From positions 245,543 through 263,654 of the forward strand of contig NZ_KL585381.1 of assembly GCF_000721935.1 (NCBI RefSeq): 18,112 bases of DNA, in the 5' to 3' direction. This document shows, in pieces, positions 7,574 through 14,916 of the stretch (positions are counted from its first letter, which is position 1; each line of letters starts with the position of its first letter). The notes below the pieces were generated by a model. That model ran no database searches and was not told where the DNA came from. It worked only from the letters and a program-made list of their open reading frames with translations. The DNA is from Streptomyces sp. NRRL WC-3549. Its GTDB lineage: Bacteria; Actinomycetota; Actinomycetes; Streptomycetales; Streptomycetaceae. The translations under genes and the position numbers were made by a program.

Positions 7574-7577
7574 CGGA

Positions 7578-10500
7578 TCACCCCCGCAGACCGGCCGACT
7601 CCACCGCCGGGCGGCGCAGCGCGAGTGAGGCCGGGACGACGGACGAGACCAGGGCGACCACCGCGCAGGCTCCCGCCGCCATGCCGATCGTCGCCCAGGG
7701 CATCTGGATCGTGCTGTGCACCGACAGCAGGCCGAGGGCGCTCCACAGACCCACCAGTTCGAGCCCGGCCACCAGGACGCCCAGGACCGTGCCGACGGCG
7801 ACGACCGTCAGTGCCTCGGCGCCGACCAGTCGTAGCACCTGCCGGTGGGTGGCCCCGGCCAGTCGCAGGACCACCAGGTCGCGGACCCGGTCGGAGGTCG
7901 CCATGACCATGGTGTTGGCCAGGGAGAAGCCGGAGTACAGCAGGGCGATCCCCAGGACCAGCAGGAGGCCGAGGCGTGTGGTGCGGTCCGTCCCCGGGCG
8001 GGTGTCCCGGATCCATTCGTCCCGGGTGAGGACCCGCCCGCCGGTGTCTCCCACCGCGGTTCGCAGTCCGGCGGCCACCGTGGCGCCGTCGGCCCCGGGG
8101 CCGACGGCGACGTCGACGCGGTCGGTGCTCGCCCCCGGGGCGTTGCGCGGGGTCACGTAGACGCCGTTGTCGCCTGTGCCGGCGGCCGTCACCGCGGCGA
8201 TCCGCAGCGTCCTCTCCGTCCCGTCGCCGAGCCACACCGGTACCCGCTGCCCCACGGTGTGCCGGTCCCATTCCTCGTTGACGATGATCGAGCCGTCGTC
8301 GAGGTCGCTCGTCCTGCCCGCCACGAGCGGCAGCCGGGTGGTGGCCGCGAGTGCCCCGGGGTCGACGGCACGGGCTTCGGACCTGATGAGGGCCACCCCC
8401 TCCTCCAGGACGTAGACGGCGCCGGAGGACGTCGCGGACACCGCGGCGCCGGGCACCTGACGCAGCTTGCGCAGGGTGTCCGGGGCGAAGCCGTCGGGGG
8501 ACGGCGGGGTGACGACGAACGCGGTGGTGATCCGGTCGCGGGTCTCGGCGGCCTTCGCCTCGTTCAGTGTGCCGGTGGCACCCAGCAGGGAGCCCGTGAG
8601 GGCGACCGTGACCAGGACGGGGGCGGCGACAGCGGCGGTCCGGCGCACCCCTGCGGCCGCGTTCTCGCGTACCAGCATGCCGCCGGCCCCGGGGAGCCGG
8701 GCCGGAAGCCAGGTCAGCAACCGGGTCAGCGGGCCCGCCACGACCGGGGCGAGGAGCGCGGTGGCGGTGATCAGCAGCATGGGGCGGCTCACGTAGGTCT
8801 TGCGGTGCAGCAGGTCCCCTGGGTCGCCGTACAGGGTCAGGCCCAGGGTCATGGCCGCGGTCAGCAGCAGGGCCGAGCCGGTGAGCCCACGGCTCCACGG
8901 CATGGTCCTGGCGTCCACGGAGGCCTCGCGCAGCGCCTCGGTGGGCCTGGTACGCCCGGCCCGCCAGGAGGCGGCGAGAACCCCGCACAGGGAGACGAGC
9001 AGGCCGGTCCAGAAGGCCAGGTGGTACGGCCAGGTGGCGGGTCCGATGGCGAACCACCGCGGCCCGAGGCCGTTGCCGACGACCCGGTCGGCCAGCCGGG
9101 GCGCGGCGTGGGAACCGAGGACGCAGCCGGCGGCCGAGGCGAGGACACCGATCAGGAGGGCTTCGGCGACCACCATGCGGCGGATCTGCCCAGGGGTCGC
9201 CCCGGCCGTACGGAGCAACCCGAACTCGCGGCGCCGCTGGGCGACCGCGAACGCGAAGGTGGACGCCACCACGAAGACCGATACGAAGGCGGTGACACCG
9301 CCTGCCGTGCCGAACAGGGAGTTCATCGCGGTGAGGGCCCTGGCGTCCCGGTCGGGGTCTGCGTCCGCGGCGCGGCGCCGGGAGCCGGTGAGGACCTGCA
9401 CACCGTCGCTGCCCCGTACGGCCTCGCGTACGGCCGCGGCGTCGGCGTCCACCACCAGCTGGGTGCTCTGCGGCGCCAGCTCGGCGGCCCGTGTGTCGGT
9501 GTAGAAGACGGCCTCCTCGAACCCCCGTGAGGGTGTGGTGCCGACGACGCGCACGGTGCCGTCCGCGGTCCGCAGTGCGTCGCCGGGCCGTGCCCAGTCG
9601 CCGGTGACGACGACCTCGTCGGCCGTGCGGGGGGCGCGTCCCGCGCCGAGTTCGTACGGGGCGAAGGCGGCGGTGGACCAGGGGTGGCCCACCAGGTCGC
9701 CGGGGGCGCCCGGGGCCCGTACGGCGAACGAGCGGTCCTCGACCACAGGGCCGAGTCCTCGGAGCTCGCGGACGGTTGCGGCGGGCACGGGGCGTGGATG
9801 TGCGAGGGGCCGCACCCGGTCACCGGCGGCGGTGGGCACGCGCAGCGTGTCGGCGCCCCTGACCACGACGGGAGCGGCGGCGAACCGCTCTGGTGCCCGC
9901 TCGGGTGCGTCGAGCGACGAGGCGAGGGCCAGGCCCGCCACGGTCAGGAGCGCCACCCCCAGCGTGAGTGCGGCGAAGCTGCCCGTGAAGGTGATCCAAC
10001 GGGTCCGTACGGTGCCCAGGGCGATGCTCAGCACGGCGCCGCGTCCCACGCGGTCAGGTGCGCCGGTGACCCGGCCGTCGACGAGGAAGACCACGCGGTC
10101 GGAGTAGGAGGCGGCGACGGGGTCGTGCGTGACCATGACGATGGTCCGTTCCTCACGGTCGACCATGGCACGCAGCAGCGAGAGGACCTCGCGGCTGGTC
10201 CGCGAGTCGAGGGCGCCGGTCGGTTCGTCGGCGAAGACCACCTCGGGCCGGGTGATCAGGGCGCGGGCCAGGGCCACGCGCTGTTGCTGGCCGCCGGACA
10301 GCTCTGCCGGACGGTGCCCGGCCCGCCCACCGAGCCCGACCTGCTGGAGCACCTCGCGTATGCGGGCCCTGGGGACGCGCCGGCCGGCGAGGCGCAGCGG
10401 CAGTGCCACGTTCTGCTCGGCTGTCAGCGACGGCAGCAGGTTGAAGGCCTGGAAGACGAAGCCGATCCGGTCACGGCGCAACAGGGTCAGCCGGGTCTCG

Positions 10501-10730
10501 CTCAGCTTCGTCAGATCGGTGCCGCCCAGGACGACAGATCCGGCGCTGGGACGGTCGAGGCCGGCGGCACATTGCAACAGGGTCGACTTGCCGGACCCGG
10601 AAGGTCCCATGACCGCGGTGAACGTCCCGCGCGGGAAGGACAGTGACACTCCGTCGAGCGCCGTCACGGCGTCGTCGCCCGAGCCGTGGCGCCTGCTGAC
10701 GGAGCACAACTGGATCGCGTCGTCGTTCAT
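7578..10730 (-). CDS. ABC exporter with fused ATPase and two FtsX-type permease halves
   Basis: This is a 1050-residue MacB/FtsX-superfamily transporter (counted from ATG 10730). The N-terminal ATPase (1 to about 225) has Walker A GPSGSGKST (42-50), Q-loop Q94, signature LSGGQ (144-148), Walker B VVFADE (164-169) and H-loop H202. A permease follows directly: one helix at about 246-266, an external domain of about 200 residues, three helices near the AVAQRRREFGLLRTAGATPGQ motif, further central helices, a second external domain, and three C-terminal helices around RVRDLVVLRLAGATHRQV. In relatives ATPase and permease are usually separate genes. Such exporters typically handle peptides, antibiotics or lipids; the substrate is unknown. 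The start at 10730 fits where this ATPase family normally begins, but its ribosome site is weak. ATG 10877 has AAGGA 7 nt upstream and would add 49 Pro-rich residues. It is divergent from a two-component system that probably controls it. Confidence 0.9.
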   Translation of the reverse strand: MNDDAIQLCSVSRRHGSGDDAVTALDGVSLSFPRGTFTAVMGPSGSGKSTLLQCAAGLDRPSAGSVVLGGTDLTKLSETRLTLLRRDRIGFVFQAFNLLPSLTAEQNVALPLRLAGRRVPRARIREVLQQVGLGGRAGHRPAELSGGQQQRVALARALITRPEVVFADEPTGALDSRTSREVLSLLRAMVDREERTIVMVTHDPVAASYSDRVVFLVDGRVTGAPDRVGRGAVLSIALGTVRTRWITFTGSFAALTLGVALLTVAGLALASSLDAPERAPERFAAAPVVVRGADTLRVPTAAGDRVRPLAHPRPVPAATVRELRGLGPVVEDRSFAVRAPGAPGDLVGHPWSTAAFAPYELGAGRAPRTADEVVVTGDWARPGDALRTADGTVRVVGTTPSRGFEEAVFYTDTRAAELAPQSTQLVVDADAAAVREAVRGSDGVQVLTGSRRRAADADPDRDARALTAMNSLFGTAGGVTAFVSVFVVASTFAFAVAQRRREFGLLRTAGATPGQIRRMVVAEALLIGVLASAAGCVLGSHAAPRLADRVVGNGLGPRWFAIGPATWPYHLAFWTGLLVSLCGVLAASWRAGRTRPTEALREASVDARTMPWSRGLTGSALLLTAAMTLGLTLYGDPGDLLHRKTYVSRPMLLITATALLAPVVAGPLTRLLTWLPARLPGAGGMLVRENAAAGVRRTAAVAAPVLVTVALTGSLLGATGTLNEAKAAETRDRITTAFVVTPPSPDGFAPDTLRKLRQVPGAAVSATSSGAVYVLEEGVALIRSEARAVDPGALAATTRLPLVAGRTSDLDDGSIIVNEEWDRHTVGQRVPVWLGDGTERTLRIAAVTAAGTGDNGVYVTPRNAPGASTDRVDVAVGPGADGATVAAGLRTAVGDTGGRVLTRDEWIRDTRPGTDRTTRLGLLLVLGIALLYSGFSLANTMVMATSDRVRDLVVLRLAGATHRQVLRLVGAEALTVVAVGTVLGVLVAGLELVGLWSALGLLSVHSTIQMPWATIGMAAGACAVVALVSSVVPASLALRRPAVESAGLRG

Positions 10731-10884
10731 CCGGCCCCACTCGTCCGAGGCCGGTCCCCCTGCGTGTCCGGCAGCGGGGGCGGCCGGGTCGTCGGGGCCG
10801 GGGCCCTTCCGGAGCGGTCGGGGCACCAGCGGTGGGTGCCGGTGTGTGGGCTCTGGGCACCGGGATGCGCTGTTCATATGTGTG

Positions 10885-10889
10885 TCCTT
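10885..10889 (-). promoter_or_regulatory. Ribosome-binding site supporting an alternative ABC gene start at 10877
   Basis: AAGGA on the minus strand lies 7 nt before an in-frame ATG at 10877. It is stronger than anything before the ATG at 10730, so the longer N-terminus cannot be excluded. Confidence 0.4.
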
Positions 10890-10991
10890 CGCCGGCCGTT
10901 GCTTCATCGGGGCGTCACCACCTCTGTTTTTCGGTAGCTTCACGAAATCGCGAGGGGGTGCCCCGGCACAGTCCGGCAGGAGCGAGACCTT

Positions 10992-11011
10992 GGGTAGGGC
11001 CGGCCCTACCC
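10992..11011. promoter_or_regulatory. Perfect 20-bp palindrome, candidate response-regulator operator
   Basis: GGGTAGGGCCGGCCCTACCC is a perfect 20-bp inverted repeat in the divergent region between the ABC gene and the histidine kinase gene. Its centre is 66 nt upstream of the kinase ATG. NarL/LuxR-type regulators bind inverted repeats as dimers, and the adjacent regulator is the obvious candidate to bind it. That link is inference. Confidence 0.55.
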
Positions 11012-11055
11012 GTGGTGGGGCGTCAGGGCCCGTGGGCCGCACCCGAGTCGTCTTC

Positions 11056-11061
11056 TACGGT
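11056..11061 (+). promoter_or_regulatory. -10 element for a probably leaderless histidine kinase mRNA
   Basis: TACGGT ends 6 nt before the ATG at 11068, placing the transcription start on or next to the start codon. No good -35 is visible, as expected of an activated promoter, and only a weak ribosome site precedes the ATG. Confidence 0.4.
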
Positions 11062-11067
11062 GACGGC

Positions 11068-12366
11068 ATGGACCCCCGTTCCGTATGGCAGGCCATGGCA
11101 CGACCTGGTTTCCTGCTGTCCTCGTGGCCGTGGCGCTCGGCTGCCTACCTGCTCACCGGTGCGGTGGCCGGGGCCGTCGTCCTGATGGGGCTCGTGTCCG
11201 CCGCCGTGGCCGGCGGTTTACTCACCGTGGTGCTGGTGGGACTGCCGTTGCTCGTTCTCACGGCGCTCGCGGGCCTCCCGGTGGCCTGGGCGGAGCGGCA
11301 CAGGCTGCGCCTGGTCGACCGGTCCCCGGCCCACGGGCAGCACCGCAAGCCCGCGGCCGAGGGGCTGTGGCCCTGGCTCACGACCCGGGCGCGGGAACAG
11401 GCGACCTGGCGGGAGCTGGGCTACGTGGTGTTGTTCGCGGGCCTGCTGTGGCCGGTCGACGCGCTCGCCGTCACCGTGGCCCTGCTCGTCCCGCTGTCCA
11501 TGGTCACCACCCCACTGTGGATGGCCACGACAGGGGGCGGCGAGGAGGCGAAGGTGCTCAAACTGTGGACAGTCACCACCTGGCCGGGTGCCTTCGGGTT
11601 CGCGGTGATCGGCACCGTGCTCCTGGGCCTTGGCGCGTACGTTCTGGGGGGCGTGGCCGGGGCCAGGGCCGAACTGACCCGACTGCTGATCGCGCCACGG
11701 GACAGCGGAACGGACGCCACCGTGAGGGAACTGACGCGCTCCCGGGTGCGGTTGGTGGACGCTTTCGAGGCGGAACGGCGCCGCATCGAGCGGGACCTGC
11801 ACGACGGAGCCCAACAACGTCTGGTGGCCCTGACGATGGCTCTCGGGCTGGCCCGGCTGGACGCCTCCGAGGGCCCGCTCGCCGAGCAACTCGTCAAGGC
11901 CCACGACGAGGCCGGCAAGGCGCTGGCGGAGCTGCGCGAACTGATCCGCGGTATCCACCCCCAAGTGCTCGCCGACTACGGCTTGGAGGCCGCCGTGGCC
12001 GATGCCGCGGACCGCTCCGTCGTTCCGGTGGACGTGGACATGGATCTTCCGGGGCGGTTCCCGCAATCCGTGGAGGCCGCGGGGTACTTCGTCGTGTGTG
12101 AGGCGCTCGCCAATGTGGGCCGGCACAGCGGTGCCACCCGTGCGCGGGTGAGTGGGGGCTACCGCGACGGCCGGCTCACGCTGAAAGTGAGCGACGACGG
12201 GCGGGGCGGTGCCGACGCCGCGCGGGGGAGCGGGCTGACCGGACTCGCAGACCGGGTCTCGGTCCTTGATGGCAGACTCTCCGTGTCCAGTCCACCGGGT
12301 GGCCCGACCCTGTTGCGTGTGGAGATTCCTTGCGAGTTGACCGAGACGGCCGATCGCTGCGCGTAG
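11068..12366 (+). CDS. Sensor histidine kinase, NarL/DesK-like (HisKA_3)
   Basis: This is a 432-residue membrane sensor kinase. Four hydrophobic segments (about 26-46, 50-72, 118-142 and 174-198) form the N-terminal sensor, typical of Streptomyces kinases with a membrane-embedded sensor and little external loop. The dimerisation/phosphoacceptor helix holds [12 protein letters not shown] with H245. The ATPase domain shows an N-box [13 protein letters not shown] (N349) and the motif SDDGRGG (375-381), then [11 protein letters not shown]. Small internal-sensing kinases of this kind often respond to envelope stress or to membrane-active antibiotics. The response regulator gene overlaps its 3' end, so the two are co-translated. 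It is divergent from the ABC exporter, the usual arrangement of a kinase-regulator-exporter module. ATG 11068 is preferred because it begins the membrane domain and follows a -10-like TACGGT. Confidence 0.92.
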   Translation: MDPRSVWQAMARPGFLLSSWPWRSAAYLLTGAVAGAVVLMGLVSAAVAGGLLTVVLVGLPLLVLTALAGLPVAWAERHRLRLVDRSPAHGQHRKPAAEGLWPWLTTRAREQATWRELGYVVLFAGLLWPVDALAVTVALLVPLSMVTTPLWMATTGGGEEAKVLKLWTVTTWPGAFGFAVIGTVLLGLGAYVLGGVAGARAELTRLLIAPRDSGTDATVRELTRSRVRLVDAFEAERRRIERDLHDGAQQRLVALTMALGLARLDASEGPLAEQLVKAHDEAGKALAELRELIRGIHPQVLADYGLEAAVADAADRSVVPVDVDMDLPGRFPQSVEAAGYFVVCEALANVGRHSGATRARVSGGYRDGRLTLKVSDDGRGGADAARGSGLTGLADRVSVLDGRLSVSSPPGGPTLLRVEIPCELTETADRCA

Positions 12367-12998
12367 TGCTGGCTGAGGACAGCGTGCTGCTACGGGAAGG
12401 TCTCATCAGTCTGCTCGAACGGCTCGGACACGAGGTGGTCGCGGCCGTCGGAGACGCGAAGGCGCTCGTCGCCGCCGTGGAGGAACACGGCCCCGACATC
12501 GTGGTGACGGACGTGCGCATGCCGCCGGGGTTCCAGGACGAGGGCCTGCACGCGGCGGTGCGGCTGCGTGAGGTGCGCCCCACTCTTCCGGTGCTCGTGC
12601 TGAGCCAGTACGTACAGCGGACCTACGCCTCGGACCTACTGGATTCCGGCGACGGCACGGGCATCGGTTACCTGCTGAAGGACAGGGTCGGGCAGGTCGA
12701 GGAGTTCGTGGACGCCCTGTGCGAGGTGGCGGCCGGCGGCACGGTCGTCGACCCGGAGGTGGTGCGCCAGTTGCTGCGACGCCGCCGCGATCCGCTGGAG
12801 CGGCTGACCCCGCGCGAACGTGAGGTGCTGGCCCTGATCGCGGAAGGCAAGTCGAACGGCGCCGTCGCCCGTGAACTGGTGGTGTCCGAGGCGGCGGTCG
12901 GCAAGCACATCGGCAACATTCTGGCCAAGCTGGACCTCCCTCAGGCGGACGAGACCCATCGCAGGGTGCTGGCTGTTCTGGCCTTTCTCCGGGCGTGA
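12330..12998 (+). CDS. LuxR/NarL-family response regulator
   Basis: This 222-residue protein is the partner of the overlapping histidine kinase. The receiver domain (about 10-130) has the acidic pair E16-D17, phosphoacceptor D61 in VVTDVRMPP, and K117 in GYLLKDRV. The C-terminal LuxR-type helix-turn-helix covers about 157-205 ([18 protein letters not shown], then [16 protein letters not shown]). The TTG start at 12330 has GGAG 5 nt upstream and preserves the first beta strand (LRVVLAED). A later GTG at 12366 would remove that strand, so it is less likely. The gene overlaps the kinase by 37 nt. Expected targets are its own promoter and the divergent ABC gene, perhaps through the palindrome at 10992-11011. 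The signal is unknown. Confidence 0.92.
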   Translation: MRVDRDGRSLRVVLAEDSVLLREGLISLLERLGHEVVAAVGDAKALVAAVEEHGPDIVVTDVRMPPGFQDEGLHAAVRLREVRPTLPVLVLSQYVQRTYASDLLDSGDGTGIGYLLKDRVGQVEEFVDALCEVAAGGTVVDPEVVRQLLRRRRDPLERLTPREREVLALIAEGKSNGAVARELVVSEAAVGKHIGNILAKLDLPQADETHRRVLAVLAFLRA

Positions 12999-13025
12999 CC
13001 GTCGGCGGGCCGCGTGTCTTCACGT

Positions 13026-13039
13026 GGACGGGCGCGTCC
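13026..13039 (+). terminator. Small hairpin after the response regulator gene
   Basis: GGACG (13026-13030) pairs with CGTCC (13035-13039) around GGCG, 27 nt after the stop. The stem is only 5 bp and there is no T-tract, so termination is uncertain. Confidence 0.25.
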
Positions 13040-13042
13040 GAC

Positions 13043-13056
13043 GTTTCACGTGAAAC
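13043..13056. other. parS: parS centromere site (ParB-binding)
   Basis: GTTTCACGTGAAAC is an exact copy of the 14-bp Streptomyces parS consensus and is perfectly palindromic (16 bp with the flanking C and G). ParB binds such sites to organise and segregate oriC-proximal DNA. In S. coelicolor about twenty parS sites lie within a few hundred kilobases of oriC, which fits the near-oriC cell-wall cluster in this window. It lies between the ends of two convergent genes, outside both. Confidence 0.93.
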
Positions 13057-13092
13057 GCCGCGAGTCATCGACGCCGTCAGAGCGCGGCGATG

Positions 13093-13551
13093 TCACCCCC
13101 GGCCGCGTTGTAGCGCAAGAGGTAATCGGCGAACTGCGCGAGATCGTCCGCCGTCCATGAGCCGAGACGCTCCCGGTAGGCCGTGCGGCGGCTCCCGGTA
13201 GGCCGTGCGGCGGCTGGCCTGCGTCGAGGCGAGGGCGTCCGAGCCGCGGTCGGTCGGGTGCAGTACCTGCATGCGGTGGTCGTCCGGATCCGGGTGCCGT
13301 TCGACGAGGCCGAGTTTCTCCAGGGCCGCGACCTGCCGGCTGACGGTGGACTTGTCGAGCAGGTAGTGCGCCGCCAGGTCGGTGGCGCGGCAGCCCTGCT
13401 GGTGCTCGATGTGCGCGAGCAGGGTGTAGGAGACCAAAGGCAGGTCGGGGTGGAGCCGGGCGGCGGTCGCACGCGCACGGCGTGCGAAAGCCGTCAGCTC
13501 ACGCTGGATGACGTCCAGCGACTCCTCGCGTTCCCGGGGCGTGTCCGTCAC
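13093..13551 (-). CDS. MarR-family regulator with frameshifted C-terminus
   Basis: As read, this is a 152-residue MarR winged-helix repressor. The DNA-binding part is intact: helices around SYTLLAHIEHQQGCRATDLA (41-60), the recognition helix DKSTVSRQVAALEKL (66-80) and the wing HPDPDDHRMQVLHPTDRG (86-103). After about residue 120 the reading frame changes because a 22-bp segment is tandemly duplicated at 13169-13212. Removing one copy would give a 150-residue protein ending at 13077, with a typical MarR C-terminal helix (SWTADDLAQFADYLL). MarR dimers rely on N- and C-terminal helices, so this protein may be inactive or altered. The start is a GTG at 13551 with AAGG 7 nt upstream. The gene is divergent from a membrane protein gene, with an operator in between. 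Either a natural mutation or an assembly error could explain the duplication. Confidence 0.82.
   Translation of the reverse strand: MTDTPREREESLDVIQRELTAFARRARATAARLHPDLPLVSYTLLAHIEHQQGCRATDLAAHYLLDKSTVSRQVAALEKLGLVERHPDPDDHRMQVLHPTDRGSDALASTQASRRTAYREPPHGLPGASRLMDGGRSRAVRRLPLALQRGRG
13169..13212. repeat. 22-bp perfect tandem duplication inside the MarR gene
   Basis: Two identical 22-bp units occupy 13169-13190 and 13191-13212, each beginning GCTCCCGGTAGG and ending GTGCGGCG; three further matching bases follow. Since 22 is not a multiple of 3, the duplication shifts the MarR frame. Confidence 0.97.
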
Positions 13552-13584
13552 CAGATCACCTTTCCGTCAGGCAGTAGGTGTATG

Positions 13585-13608
13585 TTACAACTAAAGGGAA
13601 AGTTGTAA
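13585..13608. promoter_or_regulatory. MarR-type operator in the divergent promoter region
   Basis: TTACAACT (13585-13592) and AGTTGTAA (13601-13608) form a perfect 8-bp inverted repeat with an 8-nt spacer. It stands out as AT-rich in GC-rich DNA. On the minus strand, a promoter-like pair TTTACA (13604-13609), 16-nt spacer, TAACAT (13582-13587) overlaps it, which implies autorepression. It lies 27 nt before the membrane protein start, so it should block both genes. Confidence 0.75.
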
Positions 13609-13634
13609 AACCCAACTATGGGAGGACTGGACGG

Positions 13635-14780
13635 ATGTCCGCAGGTCCGAGCGCGGCCCCCGGTGCGAATGCCGGGGCGCTGCGCCATGTGCTCAGCCAT
13701 CTCGTCACGCCGCTGCTGATGTGCGTCGGTATGGGGCTCGCCTACCTGGGGGCCTTCCACGCCCCGGAACCGCATGACCTGAGGGTGGACGTCGTGGGGT
13801 CCGGGGCCGGTGCCCAGGTGCTCGCGCAGACCCTGCAGGACGAGGGCGACGGCGCGTTGAGTGTGCGTACGGTGGCCGACCGCGACACCGCGGTGGACCA
13901 CCTGATGACCCAGCGAAGCTACGGTGCCTATCTTCCGGGTCTTCCGGGTCTTCCGGGGAAGAGCCCGGAACTGCTGGTGGCGACCGCTTCGTCCGACACC
14001 AGTGCCACGGTGGTCCAGAAGGTGTTCACCGGCGTCGCGGCCGAACAGGGCGCGCCGCTCAAGGTGACGGACGTGGCGCCGACGGCGGACGGGGATCCGA
14101 CCGGCCAGGGCCTCTTCTTCCTGATGGTGGCCGTCAGTATCGGCTCCTACGCGTCGGTCGCGGTGATCGGTGGCGCCGGCGCCGTACTCGCGTTGCGGCT
14201 GCGGGCGGCGCTGGCGATCGGGACCTCGTTCGTGGTGAGCCTGATCGGCGTGGGGTTCGCGGGGCCGATGTTCGGCCTCGTGGACCACGGGCTCGGCGGA
14301 CTCTGGGCGATGGCGTGGCTGTACTCGGCGGGAATCCTGCTGGTGGGGGTGGGACTGCACACCTTCCTCAAGCGGTGGACCACGCTCGGGGTGATGGCGC
14401 TCTTCGTCATGCTCAACTTCACCAGTTCCGGGGGCATCTTCCGTCCGGAGCTCCAGCCCGGGTTCTTCGGTTCCCTGCATGCCTTCTGGAACGGCGCGGG
14501 CTTCGTCGAGGGACTGCGCAGCCACGTGTACTTCGGTGGATTCGGCCTGGGCCGGCACGTGCTCGTCCTGGCGCTCTGGTTCGTGGCGGGCCTGGCCGTC
14601 GTGGGGGTGGCGGGTCGTGCCGAGGCGAGGCGGCGTCGCCTCGCTCCCCGGACGCCCGGCGGGACGGGCGCGCCGACGGGTGCTGTTCCTACGGGTGCGG
14701 CCCGGCCCGCCGTCCCCACGAAGGGGGACGGCGAGGACGAGGAGAGGGAGGAGGAGATGGAGGAGGCGGTCGGGGTCTGA
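13635..14780 (+). CDS. YhgE/Pip-like (ABC-2 type) membrane protein
   Basis: This is a 381-residue membrane protein. One N-terminal helix (about 22-41) precedes an external domain (about 45-158). About five more helices follow (160-186, 190-213, 224-243, 247-263 and 306-326). The segment NFTSSGGIFRPELQPGFFG (261-279), then FWNGAGFVEGLR, matches the SGG...PGFF...LR pattern of the YhgE/Pip and ABC-2 permease group. The C-terminal tail is acidic (GDGEDEEREEEMEEA). No ATPase gene is adjacent. A role in export or resistance controlled by the divergent MarR regulator is inferred from context. The start ATG at 13635 has GGAGG 9 nt upstream. A 9-bp repeat gives an in-frame LPG triplet at residues 100-108. 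Confidence 0.85.
   Translation: MSAGPSAAPGANAGALRHVLSHLVTPLLMCVGMGLAYLGAFHAPEPHDLRVDVVGSGAGAQVLAQTLQDEGDGALSVRTVADRDTAVDHLMTQRSYGAYLPGLPGLPGKSPELLVATASSDTSATVVQKVFTGVAAEQGAPLKVTDVAPTADGDPTGQGLFFLMVAVSIGSYASVAVIGGAGAVLALRLRAALAIGTSFVVSLIGVGFAGPMFGLVDHGLGGLWAMAWLYSAGILLVGVGLHTFLKRWTTLGVMALFVMLNFTSSGGIFRPELQPGFFGSLHAFWNGAGFVEGLRSHVYFGGFGLGRHVLVLALWFVAGLAVVGVAGRAEARRRRLAPRTPGGTGAPTGAVPTGAARPAVPTKGDGEDEEREEEMEEAVGV
13932..13958 (+). repeat. Three 9-bp tandem repeats encoding Leu-Pro-Gly
   Basis: CTTCCGGGT occurs twice, then CTTCCGGGG, in frame within the external domain of the membrane protein. Copy-number change would keep the frame. Confidence 0.85.
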
Positions 14781-14797
14781 GCACCCCGGACTCCCCG

Positions 14798-14829
14798 TTG
14801 TCCACAGGCGTTCTCCCGAGTTCTCCACA
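14798..14829 (+). promoter_or_regulatory. Pair of DnaA-box-like sequences
   Basis: TTGTCCACA (14798-14806) equals the preferred Streptomyces DnaA box; TTCTCCACA (14821-14829) differs at one base. Both have the same orientation, 23 nt start to start, in the 136-nt gap before the DUF2252 gene. A weak promoter-like AAGACG, 18 nt, TACCGT (14834-14863) follows, so DnaA could affect that gene. Confidence 0.5.
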
Positions 14830-14916
14830 GCGGAAGACGGCGGTTACGGAGCGCCTGTACCGTCGTCGCGTTCGACAGGTAGAACGGCTGGACGAGGGCG
14901 GGGGAGGCGACGCTCC

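Larger units (their letters stand above)
7255..7577. other. Intergenic region between tRNA-Leu and the ABC gene
   Basis: This 323-nt stretch has no credible gene. It contains the tRNA terminator, the 27-bp repeats, an imperfect inverted repeat at 7431-7448 (GTGTGACG-GT-CGTTACAC), a bulged hairpin at 7490-7516, and the hairpin at 7548-7573. Antisense reading through the tRNA gives a spurious peptide and is not a gene. Confidence 0.5.

Noticed and set aside
7204..9057. Long minus-strand open frame through the ABC gene region and across the tRNA, ending with an ARGDLNPH-like peptide
   Set aside because: It is out of frame with the clear ABC transporter gene, and its C-terminus is the antisense of tRNA-Leu, a well-known false annotation.
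11564..11572. DnaA-box-like TGTGGACAG on the minus strand
   Set aside because: A single imperfect match inside the histidine kinase coding sequence; it is likely chance.
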